Positions 45,150-57,100 of a stretch of DNA of 64,000 bases are shown here, piece after piece; position 1 is the stretch's first letter, and every line of letters starts with the position of its first letter. The position numbers and the translations under genes are program-made. The stretch comes from Pegea sp. RAD2-039 (lineage: Eukaryota > Chordata > Thaliacea > Salpida > Salpidae), in the NCBI GenBank assembly GCA_034620365.1, contig JAQGEQ010000225.1, positions 372,001-436,000 on the forward strand. Direction: 5' to 3'. Below the pieces are notes generated by a model. That model was not told the DNA's origin. It did not search any database and worked only from the letters and a program-made list of their open reading frames with translations.

Positions 45150-48100
45150 AACAAGACTACATCAGTTGAATTATGCATGAGGGAGCTGACATCACGTGAC
45201 ACATGCAATAATGAGTCACGTGATATTGAGGAGTCAAACCATAGAAGAGACCCAAGGACAGCTCGAAGTGATAGCGCTGATTCTGGTCATTTTACGGCCC
45301 CTAAATCACTTGTACCTGATTCGTCTCCTTCAGGTAAGTCCTGATTTGTTGATATTAATGATTAAACATTTTTGGGTTAAAAGTTTGGGTGTTTTATCCG
45401 GTTAAAAACTTGATTTTTTAAAGTATTTTTCGGGGTTATTTGACATTGAAAAGAACTTTTTGTAGAATTTGAAGAACGAATGTTTAAAAGTCGACAAATT
45501 TTCATGCTTATTAGCCGACCCGCAAATAACAGAAAAACTTTATTGTTTTCATCAAATAATATTTCAATTCTGTTTCTTTAAGTTTGAAAATTAATCAATT
45601 TTTCAGAGTATTTCTTCTATTTAAGCTAATTGCAAAATTTTCACTTCACGAGTGTATTGAAATTGATTAATATTTTAACTCTAAGATGCTTTAATTTTTA
45701 TTCTTTTAAAAATATTTTCAACATTTGCTGATATTGACAATTTAAAATTGATAGTTTAACTTAATTACCTTCTAATTCTTTAACTTTCTTTATCTAATTA
45801 AAAATATATTTTATCAAATTGATTTTTTCAAGTCAAATAACATTGATAGAAAACTTATTCTTGAACCTGTAAACTTTCTAACTTCAAAGACCTTTAAGTT
45901 CTATTGTGATAAAACTCAAATGTTATTGTGATAACTGACTTACAGAACCAGATACTAAAATCACTAATGTTTGTTGGTTTTGTAGTTTTGAAAGTTCTTT
46001 AAAAGGACAAGTAGCAATCTTCAAAACTTTTGTAATTGCATTTGAAGAATTATTTTAGTTTTTTTCTTTACATGTTGATTATAACATCACTTCAATCTAT
46101 CAGTAACTAAATCGGAATGAACGAGCTATAAAGTATTTGTTTGAAAAATTAAATTGTTTGTAGTTTTTTTTCATTAAACATTGCGTCTTGAAACTCAAAA
46201 GTTATTTTAGCTTTTAGGGTGTTTTCATTTAGTATCAAGGAATTTGTTTTTCAATAAAAGGTTTAGAACTCATTTTCAACCTTGATTAAATTTTAAGAAG
46301 GTGTGACAATATAGACGTAAGCTTTTAGAATCTTAAGATTTGATCTTAATTTTTTACAAATAAAATTCTAATTAAAGTAATTTGAATTTAATCACTGAAT
46401 CTATCTTTTTTAACTCTTTTTCATTTAGAATCACTAATAAGTGATTGAAAATTTGTTTGTATCTTTAGCATGACTTAGAGATTATTCACTTCAGATAGTC
46501 TCTAAACTAAAAGTTTTGATAAAGTATTAGAAGTATTTTGAAGCTACAGTATTTTAAGCTTATGATGTTTTAGTTGCTTGATGTGATTACAAGACATATT
46601 TGTTATTAATACAAGAAATTTTTTCAACAGTTAGTCTAAATTGAAACATTTTATCCACCTTAAAACGTAGAAAATACTTTTAAAATCAAGTTAGCAAAAA
46701 AGCAGCAGTGTTTAATCGATCTTTTTCTATTTCGAAATTCCATTCTTACATTAGTGTTGCCTGATTTTCACAATCTGAAGTTTTACTGATGTTGCAACAC
46801 CTTCTAACCATTCCGACAAATATTTATTGAGTTTGCTTATCTAACCAAAACAAGCTAACCTTCAAAGACTTACTTTAAGTCAATTTTGAGCTAGAAGTGT
46901 TAACATTTTAACAATAGATTTTCGTTATATTTGCCATAAACATATTTTTGTATTGATGTTCTTTCTGTTGTAAGCTGACAAAGCAAAATCAAATATAATT
47001 GTTAAGTGGTAACTTGCAAAATTTTACAAACATTAGATTCATCAAATAAAGCTTGAATCAGTGTTTGCAAATGATCGGAAATTCACTTTAGTTTGTTTGT
47101 GCTTTCACCAGTGTCTCATCTTCATCTTTCTTTAGTGAATCTTTAACAAGATCTTAATTATCGTGTTGCTTTAGCAACAATGAGTTACTATAAGCTAGAA
47201 AAACTTGTAGAACTTAAACAAATTACTGTCTCTTATAAGCAGTAGACTGTTTAGTTTTTCCATTTAGAAAGATAAAGATTTAAAAGTAAGATTTTATTAA
47301 AATCTTCCTCATTCAAATTGATCTACAATTTTTAAAAAGAATCTTACAAAGTGTGAAAATACTTCGACAAAATGTAAACAGAGAAAGTTAGAAAGTTTGC
47401 TAACCACTCATCTTATTTGGAAAAGATGCAGCAGACAATGGCGCCATTAATCAAACAATATCCAATCAGATTCAATTAGAATTTAATGAAGTTTTATTGA
47501 ACGTTTTTGGCGTTTATCATTCTTGAAATTTATTTTTTTAAAGTCATGATAAGAATAATTTTAATGAAAGGTTTTCTTCATCTTCAGAAGACACTTAATA
47601 TCTTGTCGGGACGGATTTGATGATGAATAGTTCTTATGTAAATCGGTTGTTTTGAAATCTTTCAAAACCCCTTTTTATCCAAATTGCTTAAATAGAAAAT
47701 CATTGAAGCGGAACAACAAGTCAACTGGAACATTTTTGTTTTCAGGAGACGACAAAATTTCCTCGTACGCGTCTGCTAACCGGCAAGGCACTATTAGAAG
47801 CGTCAATGACGTCATCAGATCGAATGAGCGACCGAGTGGAAGCAGCGTGTTGTCTTTCCACGCGTGTAAAGGTGTTTTGGACAGCGAAAAATATCTCAGT
47901 ACAGCTTCAGATAAAGCGGCTGACAACGAGGTTGCTATGACAACAGAATGGTTGCTACTACGCCAACTAAAATCGAATTATTTCGCTTAAATCTCATTTT
48001 ATGAACTTTTTACCACCTGGTGACGACAGAGAGTAATTTTTTTAAATTTTCACTTCTCAGGTGCGCGAAATTTTTCTGCCGACTTTATCGCCTCTCATTC

Positions 48101-51100
48101 CCGCCAACGAGCTGAAAAAACCCGAAGAGACGCAAAATAAACATCCACGGTGTAAGGCTCAAAGTAGACGCAGCAAACAGCTCCACCAAGTGGCGGAAAC
48201 GATAAATTCGCGCGCATATGACGTGTCATCGGAGGAATACGCAGATCTCGCCCCACATCAAAAGAAAAGTCTTTTGGGTTGGCAAGGTAAGATGACGTCA
48301 TCGGCTGTTAAAATGATTGGTTGCTTCAAACTCGCGGCGTAGTAATGACGTCAGCAAGACTAGTGGCGTGAGTAAATAGCGATATACTAGTGACGTCATC
48401 AATCGCGCGATGTACGTCACTCAACACCATGTCAAAGTGTCTTCCTTTTAAAGAGCGTCGATGACGTCATAAGGGGATTTTCTTGACATCAACAATTTGT
48501 TGATCAGGTCTCAGATCAAAAAGATCAATGATGACGTCATCATCGTTCACAGCTATTCTTGCTGTGACGTCATCAAAGTTTATTGAAAACAGAAAAATGA
48601 TTTTTTTGAGAAAGAAAGTGGCGACCACCAAAAGAGAAAAGTTAATTATCGAAGTTTCGATGACGTCATATAAATAAATAAATTCTTCGTCACCTAGCAA
48701 CAAGACCTTGAAGTGTAGGTACTAATATTATATTTACGAAAAGCTTTTAATCATCAGAATTAATCACCAAAAATGAACATAAAGATTTAATTCTTCTAAG
48801 CAGTGAGCCGATGTCTTAAGAGGAGAATTGATTAGATTATTTGATATCGGAGCGATTATTTGTTGAGAGTAATTTTGTTGAATTGTTAGCAAGAAATTAT
48901 TATTTGCCGTTTTTTTTATATATAGTTGAAAGCAGAAAATTTAATCGTTTTGTTAAATGTTTTGTAACAAACTAAAAAGTTTTCAAGATAAGCTGCTGTT
49001 AACAAAAATGAAGTCTTCATCTTCTAAAATAAAATCTGATCAAAATTAAAAACTTTATTAATTTTTTTGTATCACATTTTAATAACAGTAGTTAAATGAT
49101 ATTAACCAAAGGTGCCTAGCACCAGCTGTCTTATTAACTTCTCTTATCTAATTTTTTAAGCTTAATTACGCACCGAGTCGAAGAAATCACATTACTGTAG
49201 CTATTTGTGAGTCTTTGGGTCAATATTTAAGCAAGTGTGTTACTTACATATACACAAGTGACATTTTAGTGAGTTTTGAATGCTAATAATCAGTGCGAGT
49301 AAACTTTATTATTATTTCAGCCGTGTTTTGTATCTTTAAATTTAAATGAAATCGTGACTATAAAGTTTAAATATAAAGTTTGATAATAACTTTTATTTTA
49401 TGGTATTATATATTTGTTGTGTTCTTAGGAAAGATTTTAGATGAATTATCTTATAATCTGTTAATAAATAGAAGATTTTCAAACAGAACGTCGACAGAAA
49501 TTTTGGAATTATTTTAATTTAAATTAAACTAATTGACATTTGAAATAAAATCGAAGACAAAATGCTTCCTCTTATAATATACCAAATATTTAATTTGTTA
49601 GTAGCGGTTATTTCATCGTAAAAACGATAAATAAAGTCGAGCTGTTTATTAAAGATTGAAAAGATTTAATCCTTCAATTTAGTAAATAAAAATCTTTAAA
49701 CTTATTTTTATAAAAGATTAAATATTTCTTCATTTGAAAAACATCTTTGGTATTATTTACATCTTAAATTATTTACCTCAGATTGAATTTAATGTATCAT
49801 TTTATGAAATCTTTTAGGTTTGATCGAAATGACATTATGGTTGAAATAAAGTTTATTTAAATAAGTCTGTTTATCATAATTTCATCTATGTTCTGACACA
49901 GGTGGCTTTATATAAAATGAGACGTTTATCTGCAATTTTTTACAAACGTTTATATCTATTTCTAAGAAGCTATTTTATAAATATGTAGCAATAATGTTAA
50001 CTGAAAGTCTTATGAAATTGAATAGCAGAAACATCTAAGCTTGAATTAGTAAAATATAAGATAAAAAGTCAGATGAAATCTGAAAAAAGATTTCCATCAA
50101 AAATTTTGTTACTAAAAATAAAATTAAAATTGAAAAAGAAGATTTCAATGAAAATCGAACATTACCAATTTTTTTTACAAAATCTTTTGGGGATTTCAGT
50201 TCAATATTTCGATAGTAAGCTCTACATTAGAGTCTTTAAGATATTTTACAATCAGTTTTTTTCAATATTGAGGTTAACATCAGACAAGAACAGGAAGAAA
50301 TCTTTATTTAGTCGATCGATCAGAGCCTGTAGTTTGACTTTTTTTATATGTTTAGTTTGTACAATTATTTATTCAGTTGAACAAATTAAAAAAGTATTGA
50401 TATAAATCATCTCTTAGAGAGTAATTTAAGCTGAATCTTCGAAATTTGTTTATATAAACAAACAAATCATTTTTACACTGAATCATATAATGGTTTGTGA
50501 TAATTAAGGCCATTAAAATTAATGGTTTCAACATATAAAGCAAAAGCTGTCAGTAAAGATGAGGTTAACAACGAATAACATTTCTATGTCTGTTGGTTCC
50601 ATACAAGCTTGGAACTGTGATTTTATAATTTCTAAATTTATTAGGCTCAAAACTGAGCATAGAAAATCGATGTTATAGAAGACTATTAAACGCAGAAAAG
50701 AACAAATTGTTTTGTGAGGTATGCTAGATTGGTTTACATAAGTAATCTTTAGCCTTCAAAGATTTATTAGCAAAATGACAAGTAAAAGAGGAATTTTTCT
50801 TCTAGCTACCTCTTTACGTTTCTTTCATCTTATAAGATAATTTTAAGACCACTTGAAGATATATATCTCCTTTTAAATAGTTAAATAAAGTGTTGGAGCC
50901 AAATTGGAAAAGAACAATTTGGAACACAAGTTTTATTTTTTGTGATGAAGCAAGCTTAAGTTTTAGCTGCTTATATTTTATCCAGTTTTCTATTTGAAGG
51001 TTGAAAACAAGCTAAAGTTACTAATGCTATCAATATTGATATGGTGATTTCGGTAAGAGAGAAAACTTTATTAATAATGTATTCAGTCACGCTATCAAAT

Positions 51101-54100
51101 ATCTGTGTAAAAAGTTTGATAAACGCTTTGCTGTGTGCCGAAAAAGAACTTCAAAATTAAATTAAGACGATTTAAATGCAGTGACAGGAAGCAGTTGGTA
51201 GTTTTTTAGTGTTTTAGATCCCGATTTTGATGATAATTTATTAAAATTGGTGACTGAAATTGAAACTATGAATCAATTAAAAACGTTTTAAGTTTTTTTC
51301 AACTTTGTTTACGAAGATAACATCTGTTCATATAACTTTCTAATGTTTAGTGCAATGACTAATTTTTAATTTACGAAATGATTAAAATGACTTTCTTCAT
51401 ATTTGGATGAAATGCTGAAATAGGTTTGTAGAACTAAATCACACATTTATCATAAAATAAGAATTTATTTTATCTTTAAAGACTTTGCTGACAGAAATTC
51501 TTCAAAATTGTTTATTTAATAACTAGTTTATAAGATAAACAACTTTAAACACATTGACATGAGTTTATTAACAAGTTTTTTTTTAATGTTATGTGTATTA
51601 AAACTTATTTTGTTTACTTTAACTGCTTTAAATATAATATTTATGCAATCATTGAAAAAATCAGCTGATACTAGAGTTTGTTGCTTTTGTGTAAACATCA
51701 GTACCTGATAAGTTTAAATCTTATTAAAGAAATATCTGTTCAATTTTCTGGTGCTTAAATAAAACCTAACTTTGTCATACTTGATAAGTTTAAGAAATAG
51801 AGGTACGAATGACCGGTTGGCTTAATTTTGTTGTAAATATTTATGCTTTAAGTCAACAATGAATGTTTTAAAGTAGAATTTTTTCAGCCAATTTATTACT
51901 AAATTTCAAGAAGTTTTGTATATAACTGGTAGTAGATTAATATCTGCTACTAATTTCTAAGTTTAGAATAAATTTAAAATAGATGAAGCCACTTCTGGAT
52001 TAAAAGTCTATAAATATGATGAAAAAAACTGTTCCAAAAAAGCTAATATCTTGAAGTATACACCTAAAAAAAATTAAGTCGTTAATAAAGCATCTTTAAA
52101 GTAATAAATGGAACTAATGAACCATTAAAAAGTTTCCAAGTTAGATATTTATGTGCAGAACAAACAATAGTTTATCAAAAGTAAATTTAATTTAATTGAT
52201 TTAATGGTGATGGTCTGTTGTAACTCATTCAACCAATTTATTAACAACCTATCAATTATTCTTTTGGGTTTTATACTTACCTAGCAGAAACTTGTTATAA
52301 ATATTTGATAAGTACAATAAGCTGTACTTTTGTTTTAACCTATTTAACTTACTTTGCACAGAATAAAGTTTATCACTATTCGAACATTCGTACTGTTATG
52401 ACGACTAGAAAATGGGATATAAACAAAGAAACTGAACTGTTATATTTTGTATAAAATAATTTGAATTATATCGCTACTGAATATAGAGAAGAATATTTCT
52501 GTTTAAGATGCGAAGTTGAAACCAATTTATAAACTTGATTATTAAACTTGTTTATAAATATACTTCAATTTTCAAAACTATATCAACTTATTCTGATATC
52601 AGTTGCAAACTTTTATCTACTTCAAAATAAGGCTATAATTTAGTTTTGAAAGCTGTTCACAAGCTTGTACTATTAACAGTTGGTATCATTGTTGCTGTAA
52701 TATGTATTGAAGTAAGAGATGGAAGGTATTTATGTACGGAGCTACAATAGTTGGTGTTGTTTGAAAGTTGAACTTTTATATTGGATAGCGCAAAAAAACC
52801 GACAATTTTATTCGTAAATTTCGGACTTTTATCGTGAAAATCGTAATTGAAAATTGTTCTGTTTAAGTCTCGCTAGCAATTTTTCAAACATGTTAAAGGT
52901 GTTCTAAACTCAAAGTAACTTTAAAATATTTACTTTTTATCATTTTATTTAATCTACAAGCCCAATTTAAATGAAAAATCTTCAAAGAAATCTTCTTTAA
53001 ATTCAATCCAGAATAAGAAGATAGGAACTTATATCTTGATACGTAAAGAAAATAGTTTATGATTTAATCAGGAGACTTGAGAAGAACTTTACATTACATC
53101 GCCGTTAATTACTCAAGACCTATTTCAATTATTCAAATTTTTCTTGAGTGGTTTTCTTGGTGGTTCTACGACTAGATCTTCTTCTCTAGAATTGATCTTC
53201 TAGAGCTTGAAGTATTTATTACATCATGACAACGTCTCATAGGCTATAATAGAAAGGATTACTAGGGAGCAGTTCTTTACTTCAAAGTACTTTCAATCCA
53301 ACTGAAATGAAAATTCTTCTTAAGAACATAAATTTGTAATTTTTGAAGTCATAGATGTTCAAACTCTATAAATACACGAATATTCAGGTAAAAAAGTTGT
53401 GTGAATAAGCAGAACTCTGTATTTTATGAATATTAATTCGTATAATGATATATTAGAGTTATAAGATTGAGCTAAACACAACAATATGCTTTTACGTAAC
53501 ATTGTAAGCATCACAATACTTTATATGCTTCACTAAGCCCGATGTTCAGTCTTTAAGAGTTTATAAATATGAGTTTTAAACAAATATGGAACCAGATAAC
53601 AGTTATTTTGTTTTAAAACACTTTTAATTTAATTAGTTAGTTTTTTGGGATTCTTTTTTTTGTTTTAAAATGGAAAAAACCGATTAATTAAAAATAAATT
53701 TTGTGAAAGAACATTTTGAAAAACTATTAGAGATAGCTGCTATAATTATCACAGACAAGAGATGTAATTTGACCCAAAAATATTTGAATAGAAAAGACAA
53801 AGTATTAACTGCAAAAGTAAATACAATTTCAGCAGAATTTCTAACATTACTTCATCATGTTGAAAGCTTCAAGAATTTTCACATTTTTTAAAAAGTTAAA
53901 AACAAAAGTTTGAAAGATAAAAATCTTGCAACAAATAAATGAAAAGAAATTTGGACAGGAAACGGAATATTAAGAGAGAATTTTATAAAAATCTGCCTTA
54001 AGGTTGAAATTAACTTTCAAAGGTTCTTATCTAATTTCTTCTGGAGTCTTTTTAATGAGTTTTATGTAAATGAACGGTCAACAAACGAAGGATATTTCAA

Positions 54101-57100
54101 GAAGTCCATTGTTTGTTTCATCGTCAACTGTTGTGTCACTCCATATGAAGTTTAATCAATGTTTTTAATTTAGAAAGTTGTGTAAACGTAAGCTACCCAC
54201 AACCAATCACTCCATCAATATCATCTGGTTATTTAATTAATTTAATCCCAAATACAAAGATCTTATCAAATCTTCTTCAAGATCTTCTTAAACTAACTTT
54301 TCAAGTCTCTACTTTTCTCTTCTAGATTATCTCAAGGTAAGATGGCGCCGCGTGTGACGTCACAACCGCTTAAGCTGCGTTGTCGACGCGGTTACCGCTC
54401 GCTGCTGTCATAGTGATCGCTAGTTAATTGTAAATCACGTGATCAGTGAAGCAGCTAGAGATTCAATTGTGATCTTAGATCGAAGAAACCTCGATCTTTC
54501 ATTCAAAAGATTCTTCATTTAAATCTTTACATCAATCTGGACAGTGGATTAGGACCGGTGTACATCAACCAGTCGTTTCTGACCAATTAAAAATCCTCAA
54601 ATTTTAAACTGCTAGATGATTGATCTAGTTGGCGTTGCTAGGCAGCTATTGAAGCGTCACTTGCGTTCGGGAAGCAGTGACGATGCAATTTCAATCTCAA
54701 CTACCATCACCTGAACAACCAGCCCTATCAACAAAGCATTTATGACGTCTTCAAGCGCTCTTCTATCCAGAGCTGTTAAAAGTGATGATGACGTCATCGA
54801 CGGATATTGCGCGCTGTTCGCCGCTGGCTTCGTTCAAGCCGCGATTTGATTGATGCTTTTTATTATGCCAGTGTAAACATGATGACGTCATCAATAGCTT
54901 CTTAGTCAGCGCGCGGTGAATTCATGGAAAGTTTTAGATGATGACTTCATTGCCCACAAAGGTTGTTTCGATGAACAAGTCGATAACAACAACAAGTTGG
55001 TAACAATAACAATAACAGGAGGATAACAAAAATAACAACAAGTGGATAACAAAAACAAGAAGATAACAACAACAATAACAATAAAATGTAAACAATCTTC
55101 TTTTCGAATAATTTTTTTTGAAGATCTGAAGAAACTTTTTATAATTTCAATTCTCTCACACAATGCACGATGACGTCATTGATACACTGAACGTGATGAC
55201 GTCATCAGAACAGTATTTGAGGCAAATTAATTGAAAGATAAGACAGTGAAAGAGCTTAGTGCTAGTAATTAAATTTCTTCGATTCTAATTTTCCACTTGA
55301 TATTGGTCAAATGTCAATCAAAACGCGTCGATGACGTCATCGTTGGCGCGGCAGCGGGCTTCGACTCGAAAAATTCTGACTACAAAAGCTGTCACTTTCA
55401 TTCACGTGACTTGTGTGAAAGGTGGTTGATGGTGATGAGGAGGAACTAGCTCTTTTAAAAGATGAGATTTAGTTGATGGTTTGCGTAAGATGTTGATATC
55501 AAAGCATCTTGGAGTAAATCTTCATCTTTCAGCAGATCAATCATTTATTAGATTGATTTCAATCAAGCATTTTCTACCATGATTAAACTCGGAGCAACTT
55601 CACAAATATCTTTAGGAGTTATTCGAGAGATTTTAGAAAAAGAGGCAGACTTGGCCAGAAAAAAGTAAAAGTTTGCAAGCTCTTGAAAAACTTGCCGCTG
55701 TATGCTAGAATAAAACAGTTCTAATGAAGTTTTTTGTATCTCTAGTGATTAGTTTGTAAGTAAAGTTGTTTTTTGTTGCTGTGTTTCCAAACTAGTTTTA
55801 ATAATTTGTCTTGAAGTGATGCTTTAATAGGTTTAATGTTTCCAATTATACTTTTATAAAATTGCATTTAAAGTTTTTTAAACCACAAAAAATAGTCAAA
55901 TTCAATAAATTGAAGCAGAAATCACCTTTTTTTTGGTGTTCACTGAATTTCTAAAGGTTTTTAAGTTTTAGAAAGCAAACTAAACAATTTTTAAGACTGT
56001 ACTCGAGTAAGATAAACGTCTGACTGAGTTTAAGATAACAAAGCCGGTGAAGTCTTTATAATTCTCCAGTAAAAAAATAGCAACTTTTAATAAAAATCTT
56101 TAAAATGTTCGCAAGTTCAGTAATTGAAGTAATTTCTGATAAATTTTATGAAACGTGTTTAGGGTTTGTATCGATTTATTTTTTTATTGGAAAGGAAATA
56201 GTTTTAGTTTAAGATCAGATTGAACTTTTAAACAATTTATTTTCTTGAATATAAAAGTTGAATGTAACAGATTTACGAGATTTAAAGATTTCTTTTTTTA
56301 CAAAGCCCATTAAAATATTTTTATTGAAAGCTTTTAGAATAAGTTCAATTTTAATAAACAATTTTATTGACTATTTTGAAGTAATAATTTTTAAATTAAG
56401 CGTTTTTCTTTTGTAACGATTAACCAAATAATCTCATATAATTTTAGTGTAATTAGCACCTATCATTATAATAATCTTCAAATTATTTACAACCTTCAAG
56501 AAAGTAACTCATTTTTTCTAATCTTTTTTTAAATCTCTAACAAACAATAAAGAATACTTTAAGCTTGTTGTAAAATATCAGATTGTAGTTTGTTTATACT
56601 TAAGTATATTTTAATTGAATAAATTTATTTCAATCTAAACTTGTATTAAATACGTCATTTTTCAATCTTAAGTAATTTAATTTGATTATATTCTTCAATT
56701 TAAATATAAGTCGTAATTGATGAATATTAATAATAAATATAAATAACTTTTTGTTAGTCTCCTGAAAGATTACAAAGATACAACTAAGTTCAAAAGATAT
56801 TTTTAATAACTTTTAGAAAGTCATACTTGCATATTTCAATTAGTTTCTAATTTTAACTGCTTTTAAAAAAATTTGAGTCAATTTTAAAGCCAAGTTATTG
56901 AAATTCTGTAGGTGTCTTTCTAACCTTTCCTTTATGTTTGGCTCTTTGCTAGCAGAAGTGAATCTGCGTTAAACATTACAATAATTAAATTTTCTACTGG
57001 CATCTCTCCATATTGTGAGCAAATTAGTAGATGGATGCAAGCGGACTTCAAACTGAGAAAAACTGACGGCCACCCAGGGAACTAACCTCTTTTCCAATAA

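Noticed and set aside
47652-47745. Upstream part of the frame covering a teneurin exon
   Set aside because: It precedes a clear TTTTCAG acceptor at 47745; the preceding exon joins in phase there.
50073-50405. 110-codon frame
   Set aside because: Lys/Ile/Phe-rich, in a long AT-rich intron, no recognisable domain.
53703-53891. 62-codon frame
   Set aside because: Short, AT-type composition, intronic, no supporting splice sites.
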